Assembly: GCA_020199775.1 (NCBI GenBank) | Contig: JAIVJZ010000016.1 | Location: 1 to 60,461 of the forward strand | DNA: 60,461 bases | Source of the DNA: Acidobacteriota bacterium | GTDB lineage: Bacteria; Acidobacteriota; Blastocatellia; Pyrinomonadales; Pyrinomonadaceae | Direction: 5' to 3' | Part shown: one piece after another, positions 1-7,633 of the stretch | How the letters are laid out: each line of letters begins with the position of its first letter | How positions within the stretch are numbered: the stretch's first letter is position 1 | Made by a program: the position numbers and the translations under genes | Notes under the pieces: model-generated | The model's database searches: none | Told to the model about the DNA's origin: nothing | What the model saw: the letters and a program-made list of their open reading frames with translations, nothing else

Positions 1-2
1 GT

Positions 3-1064
3 GAGGTCGTGCCGGCACGCTTGCGCGTGACGGAGCACCGGCTCGCCGTCGTGCGCTGCCACTCCTGCGGGCGCACGATGCAGGGTGAGTTCTCAGGCAG
101 TGTCCGCTCGGGCGTGCAGTACGCGCCAGGCGTGAAGGCTCGCGTGCTCTACCTCCAGCAGTACCAGTTGCTGCCCTACCAGCGGACGAGCGAGGCCATG
201 CGTGACCTCTTCGGCTGCCGGCTGTCTGCGGGCACGGTCGTCAACATCGTCAGGGAATGCGCCTCAGGGTTGGTCGAGACCGAGTTGAAGATTAAACGGC
301 AGTTGCGACGCTCACCCATACTCCACGCCGACGAGACGGGGCTGCGCATTAACAAGCGGCTCGGGTATGTGCATGTGGCGAGCACGCCTCACCTGACGCA
401 CTACGCTTCTGCCGCGCACCGGGGGCGGACGGCTATCACGGAGATCAATGTGCTGCCGGGATATCGCGGCACGTGCGTCCACGACGGGTGGCTAGCCTAC
501 ACGCACTACACTCGATGCCGGCATGCGTTGTGTGGTGTGCATCTGCTGCGCGAACTGACGTACTTCGAGGAAGTGGCAACCGAGACGAAGGCGTGGGCGG
601 TGCCGCTCAAGGAACTGCTGATGGAGATGAAGCGGGAAGTCGAGCGCGTCAGGGCAGAGGGCGGGAAGCATCTGGCAGAAGGTAAGCTCAGGTCGCTGAC
701 AGAGAGCTATGAGAGGCTGGTCGCTGAGGGACTTCAGGCACAGCCACCGCCCGGTGTGCCGGAGGGGGTGTGCAAACAGGCGCGCAATCTGTTGCTACGG
801 CTGGAGCGGAGGAAGGCAGAAGTGCTACGGTTCCTGACGGACTTCTCGGTGCCGTTCGACAACAATCAGGCGGAGCGCGACCTGCGCATGGTCAAACTCC
901 AGCAGAAGACCTCTGGGTGCTTCAGGAGTGAAAAGGGTGCTCGTCGGTTCTGCCGCATCAGGGGCTATCTCTCGACCATGCGTAAGCAAGGTCAAAGCGT
1001 GCTTCCGGCGCTCGAAGGTGCGTGTCGCGGGAAGCCGCTAAGTGTTAGAAAACGCGCCGGATAG
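3..1064 (+). CDS. IS66-family transposase, N-terminus cut by window edge
   Basis: DDE transposase of the IS66 type. The frame is open from base 3, so the true start lies left of the window; a GTG at 9 is not a credible start. Counting from that GTG, a CxxC pair (17-20) fits the IS66 zinc-finger region. The acidic catalytic residues are visible as D108 in HADETG, D159 in HDGW and E289 in NNQAERDLRM, followed by the usual TSGCFRSEKGA C-terminal motif. The stop is at 1062-1064. The usual IS66 accessory genes would lie off the left edge. I could not define the right terminal inverted repeat. The coding part seen here looks intact, so the element may be active or recently active. Confidence 0.9.
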   Translation, partial: EVVPARLRVTEHRLAVVRCHSCGRTMQGEFSGSVRSGVQYAPGVKARVLYLQQYQLLPYQRTSEAMRDLFGCRLSAGTVVNIVRECASGLVETELKIKRQLRRSPILHADETGLRINKRLGYVHVASTPHLTHYASAAHRGRTAITEINVLPGYRGTCVHDGWLAYTHYTRCRHALCGVHLLRELTYFEEVATETKAWAVPLKELLMEMKREVERVRAEGGKHLAEGKLRSLTESYERLVAEGLQAQPPPGVPEGVCKQARNLLLRLERRKAEVLRFLTDFSVPFDNNQAERDLRMVKLQQKTSGCFRSEKGARRFCRIRGYLSTMRKQGQSVLPALEGACRGKPLSVRKRAG

Positions 1065-1323
1065 CTGAATAGTTACTCCTGACTATTGAGCATTCTTGAC
1101 TCAGCATGAGCCTGATTTCCCACGAAATCAGTGTTGAGCGCAAAACGCGACAATTTCCGCCGCAAAACGGTTCTTTAAGAATAAGAAGATGATGGGAGCC
1201 GACCACCGGCGACTGCCTTTTACTATCGGAGTCCACGAGCGGGCCTTGCTCACCTCAAAATAATTCCTGCAACAGAACCCTTCACACTGCTCCGCCTTCA
1301 ACGATAATACTGCTATCTTCGGC

Positions 1324-1577
1324 ATGCGAGCACTGACGCCCCCGTCTGTCGCACTTGTTATCCGGCATGTTATTGAGGCGAGAGGTCTGCTTCACCATAT
1401 TAAGACCTGCGGGGGACGTTCAACCCTCGTCTACGAAAGCCGACGAGCGGTGCCTTGAGCAAACTCCCGTCCCCACACGCCTTCGGAACCGCTATTGATT
1501 TGAATGAGGATGACCCGGAATTTGGGGCTTCCGAGGCGCACGTGGCCCCCGTTTTCGAGGTGTTCGGCCTCAAGTAG
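1324..1577 (+). pseudogene. Frameshifted relic of an M15-type (D-Ala-D-Ala carboxypeptidase-like) peptidase
   Basis: Two adjacent short frames together resemble the C-terminal half of an M15 peptidase. The first frame (ATG 1324, stop 1456-1458) reads VIRHVIEARGLLHHIKTCGG, matching the helix and turn that precede the catalytic part. The second frame (1404-1577) reads TFNPRL then LSKLPSPHAFGTAIDLN, which fits the family's RxxRG...LSxHAxGxAxDxN zinc-ligand segment. One frame change between about 1404 and 1450 joins them. The sequence stops soon after the DLN motif, so the end is also lost. It is non-functional as read. It lies just downstream of the IS66 gene, so disruption by transposition is plausible but not shown. 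Confidence 0.55.
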
Positions 1578-1586
1578 GGGAAATCT

Positions 1587-1648
1587 TTTAATCACTGTGG
1601 GTTAATTCCCCGCAGCTTGCTGCGGGGAATTAACCCACAGTGATTAAA
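1587..1648. repeat. 62-nt perfect palindrome (30-bp arms, 2-nt loop) covering the transporter stop codon
   Basis: Left arm 1587-1616 and right arm 1619-1648 are exact reverse complements separated by TT. The core CCCCGCAGCTTGCTGCGGGG resembles a palindrome I recall from intergenic regions of several environmental bacteria. It contains the last codons and stop of the minus-strand transporter at 1592. It could act as a terminator-like hairpin or be a small mobile palindromic element. Confidence 0.85.
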
Positions 1649-2548
1649 TTGGGAGATGAGTTTCCATTCACAAATGACGATTCCAGATAGGATGAGGATC
1701 GCCCCGACCATAGGTGTTCCCATGTTCTCAGGGTGGCGATGCAAGGTGCCTAAGAACGCAGCCGCAGGTATCATGAACTCCCAAGCGGCGAGCTTCTTCA
1801 TCCCCGCCATCCCGAGCCCCGTGCAGAGGAGCATCAAGGGCAACCACCCGCCTGCCACGGCCACGGCGAGCGTTTTCAATGGGTCGTCTATCTGAGGTAC
1901 TAGCGAGTATGAGGTCGCCGATGCGAGGACGTATAAGACGAGTGTCGCGGGCGAAAAACGGACGATCAGAAGTTCATCCCGCGTGAGTCCCGAGTTCTTC
2001 TTGTCCAGCAGCCACTTGGTGTACCCATCGGAGAGCGCCGACGCGACGGGAGGAAGCACGGCGATGCCGAGGAGCCAGAAAGGGATGGACTCGTTACGCG
2101 TAACTATCAGTATTATCATGCCGAGCAGGTAGACCATGAACGCTCCGTAAAAGTCGGCGCCGAGCTTTTCATTGAACATCAAAGCTCCCACAGTCACCGT
2201 CGCGAGCGGGATTAATCCGGCGTCGATAAGCCCTGCGACCCCTGCCCCGAGCTGGCCGATAATGAAAAAGATGCCGAAATAGATGCCGCCGCTCAATAGC
2301 CCCAGCATCGTCGCCTTACGCAGAGCGCCCGGCGTCCTCAGTTTTTTCAAGAGGCCAAACTTTCCGCTGGCTAGAAGACGGACACATGACAACGTCAGGA
2401 TGGTCGCGCAGACGGCGAACGAAAGCCACAAGGTTTTCTCCTTGGTCGCGGTCTGTGTTGACAGGAACAGTTCTGTGGCGACATCGCGAAATGCCAGCAG
2501 CAGAGCGAACCCAGCGAAAGTTATGCTGATCTTGGTTTCTCTAGACAT
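1592..2548 (-). CDS. DMT/EamA-type membrane transporter
   Basis: A 318-aa very hydrophobic protein with about ten predicted membrane segments, the size and organisation of drug/metabolite transporter (EamA) proteins, which export or import small metabolites across the inner membrane. The loop after the third or fourth helix has the familiar GLIDAGLIPLATVTVGALMF stretch (proline-containing re-entrant helix, then FNEKLG). The substrate cannot be read from sequence. The last 17 or so residues (from NHCGLIPRSKLRG onward) are encoded by the 1587-1648 palindrome rather than by family sequence, so the native stop was probably lost or replaced. It is on the same strand as the TIR gene upstream, 41 nt away. 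Confidence 0.75.
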   Translation of the reverse strand: MSRETKISITFAGFALLLAFRDVATELFLSTQTATKEKTLWLSFAVCATILTLSCVRLLASGKFGLLKKLRTPGALRKATMLGLLSGGIYFGIFFIIGQLGAGVAGLIDAGLIPLATVTVGALMFNEKLGADFYGAFMVYLLGMIILIVTRNESIPFWLLGIAVLPPVASALSDGYTKWLLDKKNSGLTRDELLIVRFSPATLVLYVLASATSYSLVPQIDDPLKTLAVAVAGGWLPLMLLCTGLGMAGMKKLAAWEFMIPAAAFLGTLHRHPENMGTPMVGAILILSGIVICEWKLISQFNHCGLIPRSKLRGINPQ

Positions 2549-2589
2549 TTGATTCTTCCCCCTTCCGACCTCTCGGGCCGTTCCTTCTC

Positions 2590-3786
2590 CTACATTGAAC
2601 GTTCTATGCGCAGCTTCACCTTTTCGGACACCGCGATCTGGTCGTCGAGCTTGATGCTCTCGTCGATATTCTGCGCGTACTTCTCCATGATCTCGGAGAG
2701 AAAGCGAACCATGCGGGGGTTGCGAGTCGAAAAACCGATTTCCTGTACTTGCGACCCCTCGGTGGGCGAACTCGTACCCGTCGGGCGATAGTTATCTATG
2801 ACCGTGGAGAACACCGCCTCGTCGTCGTTGGCTATCCAGATATTAAGGGGCATGCTGTGCAGTCCCAGCGGGACGCCGTTGGAGTCCCGGTTGACGGCCA
2901 GCCACCCTATTTGGAATTTGCGGTTGCCACGCTGCCCGGCGCGTTGCTGGTAGCCTTGGAACCTGTGTAGGGCTTGAATATCTTCGACCCACGCCTGCCT
3001 CCGCTTCTTAAGCTCGCTGAACTCCGTGTTGACGATGCTCACCCCGACATCAGCGGGAAGCAGCATGATCGTGATGTCCCACTCCTCCTTCGCGATATAC
3101 ATGTCTATCGCGTCGCAGCAGATGCGGTACTCCCTCTCAGCCGAGATCGAGCCGAAGCTGGGCACATCGAAGGCCCACCTGACTTTCTGCGGGGCTCGCT
3201 CTATCATCCGCGTGATTTTTCTCAACACTTGGGCGTGGTTCGAAAGGAAGTTGTCCTGTACTTCTAGATATTCGGCGATGTGGTCCAAGGCCGGGAGCCG
3301 GTCACGGAATACGGAGAGTTCTTGGGACACGCTCTGTGCGAGGGAAGTGAGCCCCTTCTCTAAAATCTGCGACGCCTCCTCGATGGTCACCGCCGCCAGC
3401 GGCTTGCTTTGCACCTTCAGCCCTTCGAGCGAGCGCTTGATGTCGTCGAGGCTCCGGGCCTGTTTGAGGTCTTTGAACGGGCCGTCGTAATCCAGCGCGA
3501 ACGGGTTGTATATGATGACCGGCTTTTTGGCACCCCAGAACACGCCGGCTTCCACCAGACACCACCTGCTCGCCAGAGAGTTTTCCGTAAGAAGCCACAC
3601 GCAGCCGTCACAACGCTCGATTTCGTCGCGCAGCCTGTCGCTTATCGGATTGGCCGGCAACAGTATCTCCTCATCAAACTTGAGAGTAATACCCAGCGAG
3701 CGCATGAAGGTGACGAGGTCTCGTGCCGCCTTTGAATCTTTGGCACAATAGGTGAGAAAAAATACCGGCCCTACCGATCCTGTCAT
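2590..3786 (-). CDS. TIR-domain protein with long unknown C-terminal region
   Basis: 398 aa. Residues 6-100 form a TIR domain: FFLTYCAKDS at the first strand, a DEEILLPANPISDRLRDEIERCD helix region, and SRWCLVEAGVFW, where E79 sits at the position of the catalytic glutamate of NAD-cleaving TIR domains. Bacterial TIRs with this residue often hydrolyse NAD or make signalling nucleotides in abortive defence; that activity is inferred here. Residues 100-398 are not recognised. They are mixed alpha/beta with no membrane segment and may be the sensor or a partner-binding part. The start ATG has a good ribosome site (GGAGGG, 4 nt spacing). It lies 306 nt downstream of the small exported protein gene on the same strand. 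Confidence 0.8.
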   Translation of the reverse strand: MTGSVGPVFFLTYCAKDSKAARDLVTFMRSLGITLKFDEEILLPANPISDRLRDEIERCDGCVWLLTENSLASRWCLVEAGVFWGAKKPVIIYNPFALDYDGPFKDLKQARSLDDIKRSLEGLKVQSKPLAAVTIEEASQILEKGLTSLAQSVSQELSVFRDRLPALDHIAEYLEVQDNFLSNHAQVLRKITRMIERAPQKVRWAFDVPSFGSISAEREYRICCDAIDMYIAKEEWDITIMLLPADVGVSIVNTEFSELKKRRQAWVEDIQALHRFQGYQQRAGQRGNRKFQIGWLAVNRDSNGVPLGLHSMPLNIWIANDDEAVFSTVIDNYRPTGTSSPTEGSQVQEIGFSTRNPRMVRFLSEIMEKYAQNIDESIKLDDQIAVSEKVKLRIERSM

Positions 3787-4092
3787 GATACCCTCCTGTT
3801 ATTCATGAATGAAAACAGACCTCCGCAGCAGTGCCCTGAGCAAGAGTCGCCGAGCGTCAGCGGATTTATGCCGATACCTGAGGGGAGAGGATATGCGACA
3901 GTATGGACATCCGGCCCAGCCGCCGGAGAGATATACCCGCACCGGCGAAGGAGCGCGGGTATGTCCCACAAGCGTTATCAGTAGTGTGTGAGCAGGCTGT
4001 GTTTATCCGGTGCCTTTTAATCGGCCTGACTGATCCCTCATTCGTCTGAGTGCGATTCAGGTTCGGCCCGAACACTACTGTCTAAAGTGCCC
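3787..4092. other. Gene-free stretch upstream of the TIR gene
   Basis: 306 nt with no convincing gene on either strand. It probably holds the TIR gene's promoter (minus strand), but no clear -35/-10 pair stands out. An 8-bp inverted repeat (3933-3940 with 3955-3962, loop of 14) is visible and may be chance. Confidence 0.4.
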
Positions 4093-4335
4093 CTAACCGA
4101 TCTGTCCACCGAGCTCAGCCCACATGCTACCAGTCACTCTGCCACCCCTGGTCGTCTCCCGGCGCGCTGCGAGACTCATCTCCGGGCTGCTCCTACCTCT
4201 GTGGGAATACTTGCACAGATTGGGGTGGGAATCGTCTACGACCGCGCGCGTTCCCACGGCGGCCTGCCACAGTATGGCAAGCGTCAGCATGACGGTGATT
4301 GACGTAATAGTCAGGTGTCGTTTCTGTCGGTTCAT
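4093..4335 (-). CDS. Small exported or membrane-anchored protein, unknown
   Basis: 80 aa. Support for a real gene is a strong ribosome site (AAGGAG, 6-7 nt before ATG at 4335) and an N-terminal charged stretch followed by one hydrophobic segment (residues 9-27), typical of a signal peptide or anchor. The rest is short, arginine-rich and unrecognised. It lies 38 nt downstream of the TPR gene on the same strand, so it is probably the last gene of the sigma-like/TPR transcript. It could alternatively be a spurious frame; no homologous family is recognised. Confidence 0.5.
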   Translation of the reverse strand: MNRQKRHLTITSITVMLTLAILWQAAVGTRAVVDDSHPNLCKYSHRGRSSPEMSLAARRETTRGGRVTGSMWAELGGQIG

Positions 4336-4373
4336 AATTTCTCCTTTACCTCCTCAGGGTGTTGTTAGTCTCG

Positions 4374-5162
4374 TTAGCCATTGGATTCGCTAACATCGAG
4401 CAGCCGGATCGGATACAGAAGGTGCTTCAGCCATGTCGGAATCGCTTTCAGAACCTCATGCATCTTCGCGCCGCGTTCATCCAGCTCCAGCCGAAGGTTC
4501 TCCAAAAACTCCTCGCGCAGGACGGAATCCTCCAATATCTTCTCGTGCCCGCCGATCCCGTCTGACGTCAGGCGGTTAATTACTAAGCAGGCGCGGGTGT
4601 TAGCACGAGACTCGTCGAGTCGCAGCGATGTCTCGTACAAGCGCGTCGTCTCCTGAAACACGTCCGCCGGAGGGGCGAGGCCGAACCTGATCTCGTTAAT
4701 CCACGCGTGACCGTGCAACCCGGCGGCGACGGCTTTGGGGTCGTCGGCGAAGTCTGTCATTACCTGCCGGAAGATTTCTTCGGCGTCGTCCACCTTTCCG
4801 AAGAGGGCGAGCAGCGTGCCGAGAGTGACCCATGCGCGCCAGTAAGACGGGACCAACCGGGCCGCGTCTTTGGCAAGACTCAAGGCCTCCTCGTACCTCT
4901 GCTGGCGGGCCAGACATCTGATTCCCAAGATCAGGAACTTGCCCTCGTCGTCACACTCGTTTTGCAGCGGCTCATTGGAGACATAGACGTGGGGGCGCCG
5001 CTCCGGCAGGGCATCATCTGTCTCTTGCGTCGACATTTGAGCCGAGTCTCTTAGCCCCGCACTGAGGAAGGAAGAGAACCGTTCCAGTTCCGACAAAGCG
5101 GATTTCATGACGGCGGCTTGCGTTATCGCTTCTTCGACTGCTTTAGACATTTGGTTGAACAT
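4374..5162 (-). CDS. Tetratricopeptide-repeat protein
   Basis: About 262 aa from the ATG at 5162 (a GTG at 5174 in the same frame is less likely; a GGAG lies 11 nt before the ATG). The middle (about residues 70-150) has TPR-type helix pairs: FLILGIRCLARQQRYEEALSLAKDA and WVTLGTLLALFGKVDDAEEIFRQVM patterns, continuing with weaker helical repeats to the end. TPRs bind protein partners. There is no signal peptide or membrane segment, so it should be cytoplasmic. The start overlaps the end of the upstream sigma-like gene by 40 nt, indicating translational coupling. It may act as an adaptor for the sigma-like protein, which is inference from position only. Confidence 0.65.
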   Translation of the reverse strand: MFNQMSKAVEEAITQAAVMKSALSELERFSSFLSAGLRDSAQMSTQETDDALPERRPHVYVSNEPLQNECDDEGKFLILGIRCLARQQRYEEALSLAKDAARLVPSYWRAWVTLGTLLALFGKVDDAEEIFRQVMTDFADDPKAVAAGLHGHAWINEIRFGLAPPADVFQETTRLYETSLRLDESRANTRACLVINRLTSDGIGGHEKILEDSVLREEFLENLRLELDERGAKMHEVLKAIPTWLKHLLYPIRLLDVSESNG

Positions 5163-5692
5163 TTGAACAGCCACTCCTCTCTGATTCCTCGGATTCTTCT
5201 CTTGAGGCGGGCGTCCGCATCATAAATCTCACTGATAGCTATGCCCAAAATATCGGCAAAGTCGCGTGGCTTCAATCCTGCGTCCTCTCTCCATAGAGAA
5301 AACATTCGGAGGATAATCTGATCGTTCTTGAACATCTCCTCAAACTTGTCGCAAAGCAGGTGAAAGATAATTTCCTCTATCTGAGTACGTGAAGTATCCC
5401 GGACCGGCGCTGCTTCGAGGGCGCTGTGTTGCCTCTCTTTCTCCAACAAGTGTGACATCTTGCTGTCCACCATCCCACACAGGCTTTCAAGGCGAGACTT
5501 GGATGGCGTCAGATGCCTTACGTCGTCGTCCACATCCTTGAAGACGCTGTCAACGACATCCTCAAAAATTATTAGCTCCTGATACCGACTAAAACGTTCG
5601 TAGGTATAGGTTAGGACGGAACCGTATTCCTCCCCTTTATATGCCTTGATAAAGTCGAGCGTTTCTTTCAGCTCGCGACTTGAAACTGACAT
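5123..5692 (-). CDS. Divergent sigma-70-like (ECF-type) regulator
   Basis: 189 aa. The N-terminal half has a region-2-like helix set (FEDVVDSVFKDV followed by RLESLCGMVDSKMSHLLEKER), and the C-terminal part has a region-4-like helix-turn-helix (LKPRDFADILGIAISEIYDADARLKRRI). The overall size matches ECF sigma factors, but similarity is weak and the loop between the regions is unusual. It would direct RNA polymerase to a small target set. The ATG at 5692 has a good GGGGAG site 7 nt upstream. It is co-transcribed with the TPR gene and read divergently from the caspase gene at 6473. The 36-bp tandem repeats lie between the two. Confidence 0.55.
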   Translation of the reverse strand: MSVSSRELKETLDFIKAYKGEEYGSVLTYTYERFSRYQELIIFEDVVDSVFKDVDDDVRHLTPSKSRLESLCGMVDSKMSHLLEKERQHSALEAAPVRDTSRTQIEEIIFHLLCDKFEEMFKNDQIILRMFSLWREDAGLKPRDFADILGIAISEIYDADARLKRRIRGIREEWLFKCSTKCLKQSKKR

Positions 5693-5851
5693 GGCGACAC
5701 TCCCCGAACATTTCGCGGAAGACGGAGCATCTATCTATCAATTGGTCCTTAGTGAACCCTTACTTACTACGCCGACGAGCGGACGAAAATTCCTCATCCG
5801 ATTTGAAAAATTTTGGCGTTTTAAGAACGATTAACACCGGGTGCTATTTGT

Positions 5852-5959
5852 GGAGAGAGAGCATCGCGGAATTATCAATTGGATAATGGAGAGAGACCAT
5901 CGCGGAATTACCAATTGGATAATGGAGAGAGACCATCGCGGAATTACCAATTGGATAAT
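5852..5959. repeat. Three tandem copies of a 36-bp repeat
   Basis: Copies at 5852-5887, 5888-5923 and 5924-5959 are contiguous with no spacers. Copies 2 and 3 are identical; copy 1 differs at two bases. Each unit ends in AATTACCAATTGGATAAT with a CCAATTGG palindrome (copy 1 has TCAATTGG). The array lies in the divergent region between the sigma-like gene (minus) and the caspase gene (plus), suggesting an iterated protein-binding site. It is not a CRISPR array because there are no spacers. Confidence 0.9.
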
Positions 5960-6035
5960 TTAGACACTAGGACCAACGGGTTGTTCCAAAAACTTATTTG
6001 AGAAAGAGAGGTGGGCCTTTATCCCGTCTGGCGGG

Positions 6036-6209
6036 GCTTCAAAACTTCCCGGCCAAGTCTGCATTCTGACCGAAGATGGCGAACTCATTGCGCGCCGCAT
6101 CAAGACCGCCTGGAAGTGCTGCGGCAAACTGTTCGCCGACAGGACGCCAGCGCGTATCCCGGTCGAGGCATCAACTGAAAGTGAGGGGTGTGCACGCCAC
6201 CTCGAATAG
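6036..6209 (+). pseudogene. Relic of an IS110-family transposase N-terminus
   Basis: In frame from about 6036 to a stop at 6207-6209 the reading is ...VCILTEDGELIARRIKT..., then PARIPVEASTES and ARHLE. This matches the part of IS110-type transposases after the first catalytic aspartate (the GEL...R..T strand and the EASTESEWVARHLE segment). The usual EW is changed to EG, the first DEDD residues are missing, and a stop follows directly. Only about 50 residues remain, so this is a dead fragment. No matching C-terminal part is nearby. Confidence 0.55.
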
Positions 6210-6472
6210 TAGTGTTGCAAGAATAGTTATTCAGGTATTATGCCTGCCTCAGGTTCTTTCAGTTGATCCGGGAAGTTCGTCGCCAAACTGTTTCAGCTTG
6301 CCGCTTGAGAAACAGTAGCTTGTAAGTTTCTGCGCTCTAAAATAGTTCTCGCAACATTACCGATGCCCGTCGCTTTATCAGCCAGCACTAGCGTCTGCCC
6401 CCGGAGTCTCTTCGGGAAGGCGTTCATCATCTTTCATAAAAATGTACGCTTAATCCTGGGAAGGGATTCTTT

Positions 6473-7531
6473 ATGAGCGAGAGTTTCAACAATGGTCACG
6501 CTTTGATCATCGGCGTCGGGGCAGACCTGCCGAACACCGTCGATGATGCGAAGGGGATCGCAGCGATCCTTAGAAACTCAAGTCGTTGCGCTTACCCGAA
6601 AGAGCAGGTGCATTTGTTGACCGGCGCAAAAGCCAAACGTCAGAATATTCTGGAAGCCCTTGAGAACCTCTCACAAGTCACAAAGGATTCCTCGGTGATT
6701 GTTTATTTCTCTGGACATGGTTGCCGCAGCGACAAAGGGGGACAGGCCGCACACTATTTGATGCCTTACGGCTATGACGTTGCTGATCTGGCGGGGACGG
6801 CCATTAGTGGTAGCGAGTTCGCTGCCGGGCTGAGCAAAATCAAGTCTGAACGATTACTTGTTCTGCTTGACTGTTGCCACGCCGGTGGCTTCGCCGGCGC
6901 ACAGGCACAAACGCCGGAGGCGAAATCTCCACGAACTGCGCTGTTAGCCAAAGCTCCTCTACCGCCCGAAGCACAGAAGATATTCAAGAGCCGAAAGGGA
7001 CGTGTTATCATTGCTTCGTCAACAGGTTCTGAAGTCTCATACGCGGGCGAGCCTTACAGTGCTTTCACAACGGCACTAATCGCTGCGCTGTGCGGCGAAC
7101 GCACGGCTCAAGAAGACGGATACGTGAGGGTTGTGGATTTGGCTCTTTATACCCATCAGGCCGTGTTGAAACTCACTGAAGATAGACAGCACTCGATGAT
7201 GGATTTTGAAGAGGCGGACAATTTTGTCGTGGCTTACTATGCGGGCGGCAAGAAGAAGCGGAAAGCCTTACCGGCGTCAGTTAAAAACACCAAAATTGAG
7301 ACCCACCCCGGGTCGAATGAATTTCGAGTCTTTGACCAGCGCAACTGGACGGTTCTCCGCGATGTCATCAATATCCACGGGGACCAGTACAATTATTACG
7401 GCAATACGACTAATATTCGCGCCGAGCGTATAGGCTTTTACCAACCCGGGTGGAACGTCGGCTCAGTCACTCAAATTCAGGAAGGGAATCAAGAGCTTCA
7501 GCGTCGCGGTACGGGTAGAAAGCGGCGGTAG
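6473..7531 (+). CDS. Caspase-like (C14 clan CD) protease with a YN-rich C-terminal tail
   Basis: 352 aa. Residues 8-235 form a caspase/metacaspase-type domain: GHALIIGVG first strand, DDAKGIAAIL helix, catalytic H82 in VYFSGHGC, and catalytic cysteine in LLVLLDCCHAGG (C135 by alignment with D-x-C-H-x-G). Such proteases cut target proteins, usually after a basic or acidic residue, often in cell-death or defence settings. Residues 300-325 carry INIHGDQYNYYGNTTNI, a beta-type repeat found as a tail in some bacterial effector-associated proteins; its role here is unknown. The ATG at 6473 has a GAAGGG site 8 nt upstream. It is probably first gene of a plus-strand run, just after the 36-bp repeats and the IS110 relic. 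Confidence 0.85.
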   Translation: MSESFNNGHALIIGVGADLPNTVDDAKGIAAILRNSSRCAYPKEQVHLLTGAKAKRQNILEALENLSQVTKDSSVIVYFSGHGCRSDKGGQAAHYLMPYGYDVADLAGTAISGSEFAAGLSKIKSERLLVLLDCCHAGGFAGAQAQTPEAKSPRTALLAKAPLPPEAQKIFKSRKGRVIIASSTGSEVSYAGEPYSAFTTALIAALCGERTAQEDGYVRVVDLALYTHQAVLKLTEDRQHSMMDFEEADNFVVAYYAGGKKKRKALPASVKNTKIETHPGSNEFRVFDQRNWTVLRDVINIHGDQYNYYGNTTNIRAERIGFYQPGWNVGSVTQIQEGNQELQRRGTGRKRR

Positions 7532-7633
7532 TTTGAAAGTGATGCGCCGTTGAGGAATCAGAATTGTCCGCTACCATCGGCGCGTACGCCTCATGGCGAG
7601 CCTCCGTATTACAACAGCAAGGAGTGAGACCCC

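Noticed and set aside
5852..5959. Possible short CRISPR array
   Set aside because: The three 36-bp units are contiguous with no spacers, and no cas genes are in the window.
6293..6436. Minus-strand fragment reading RGQTLVLADKATGIGNVARTIL, faintly like an ATPase P-loop
   Set aside because: The GxGKT lysine is missing, the piece is under 50 residues, has no start, and matches no family I can name.
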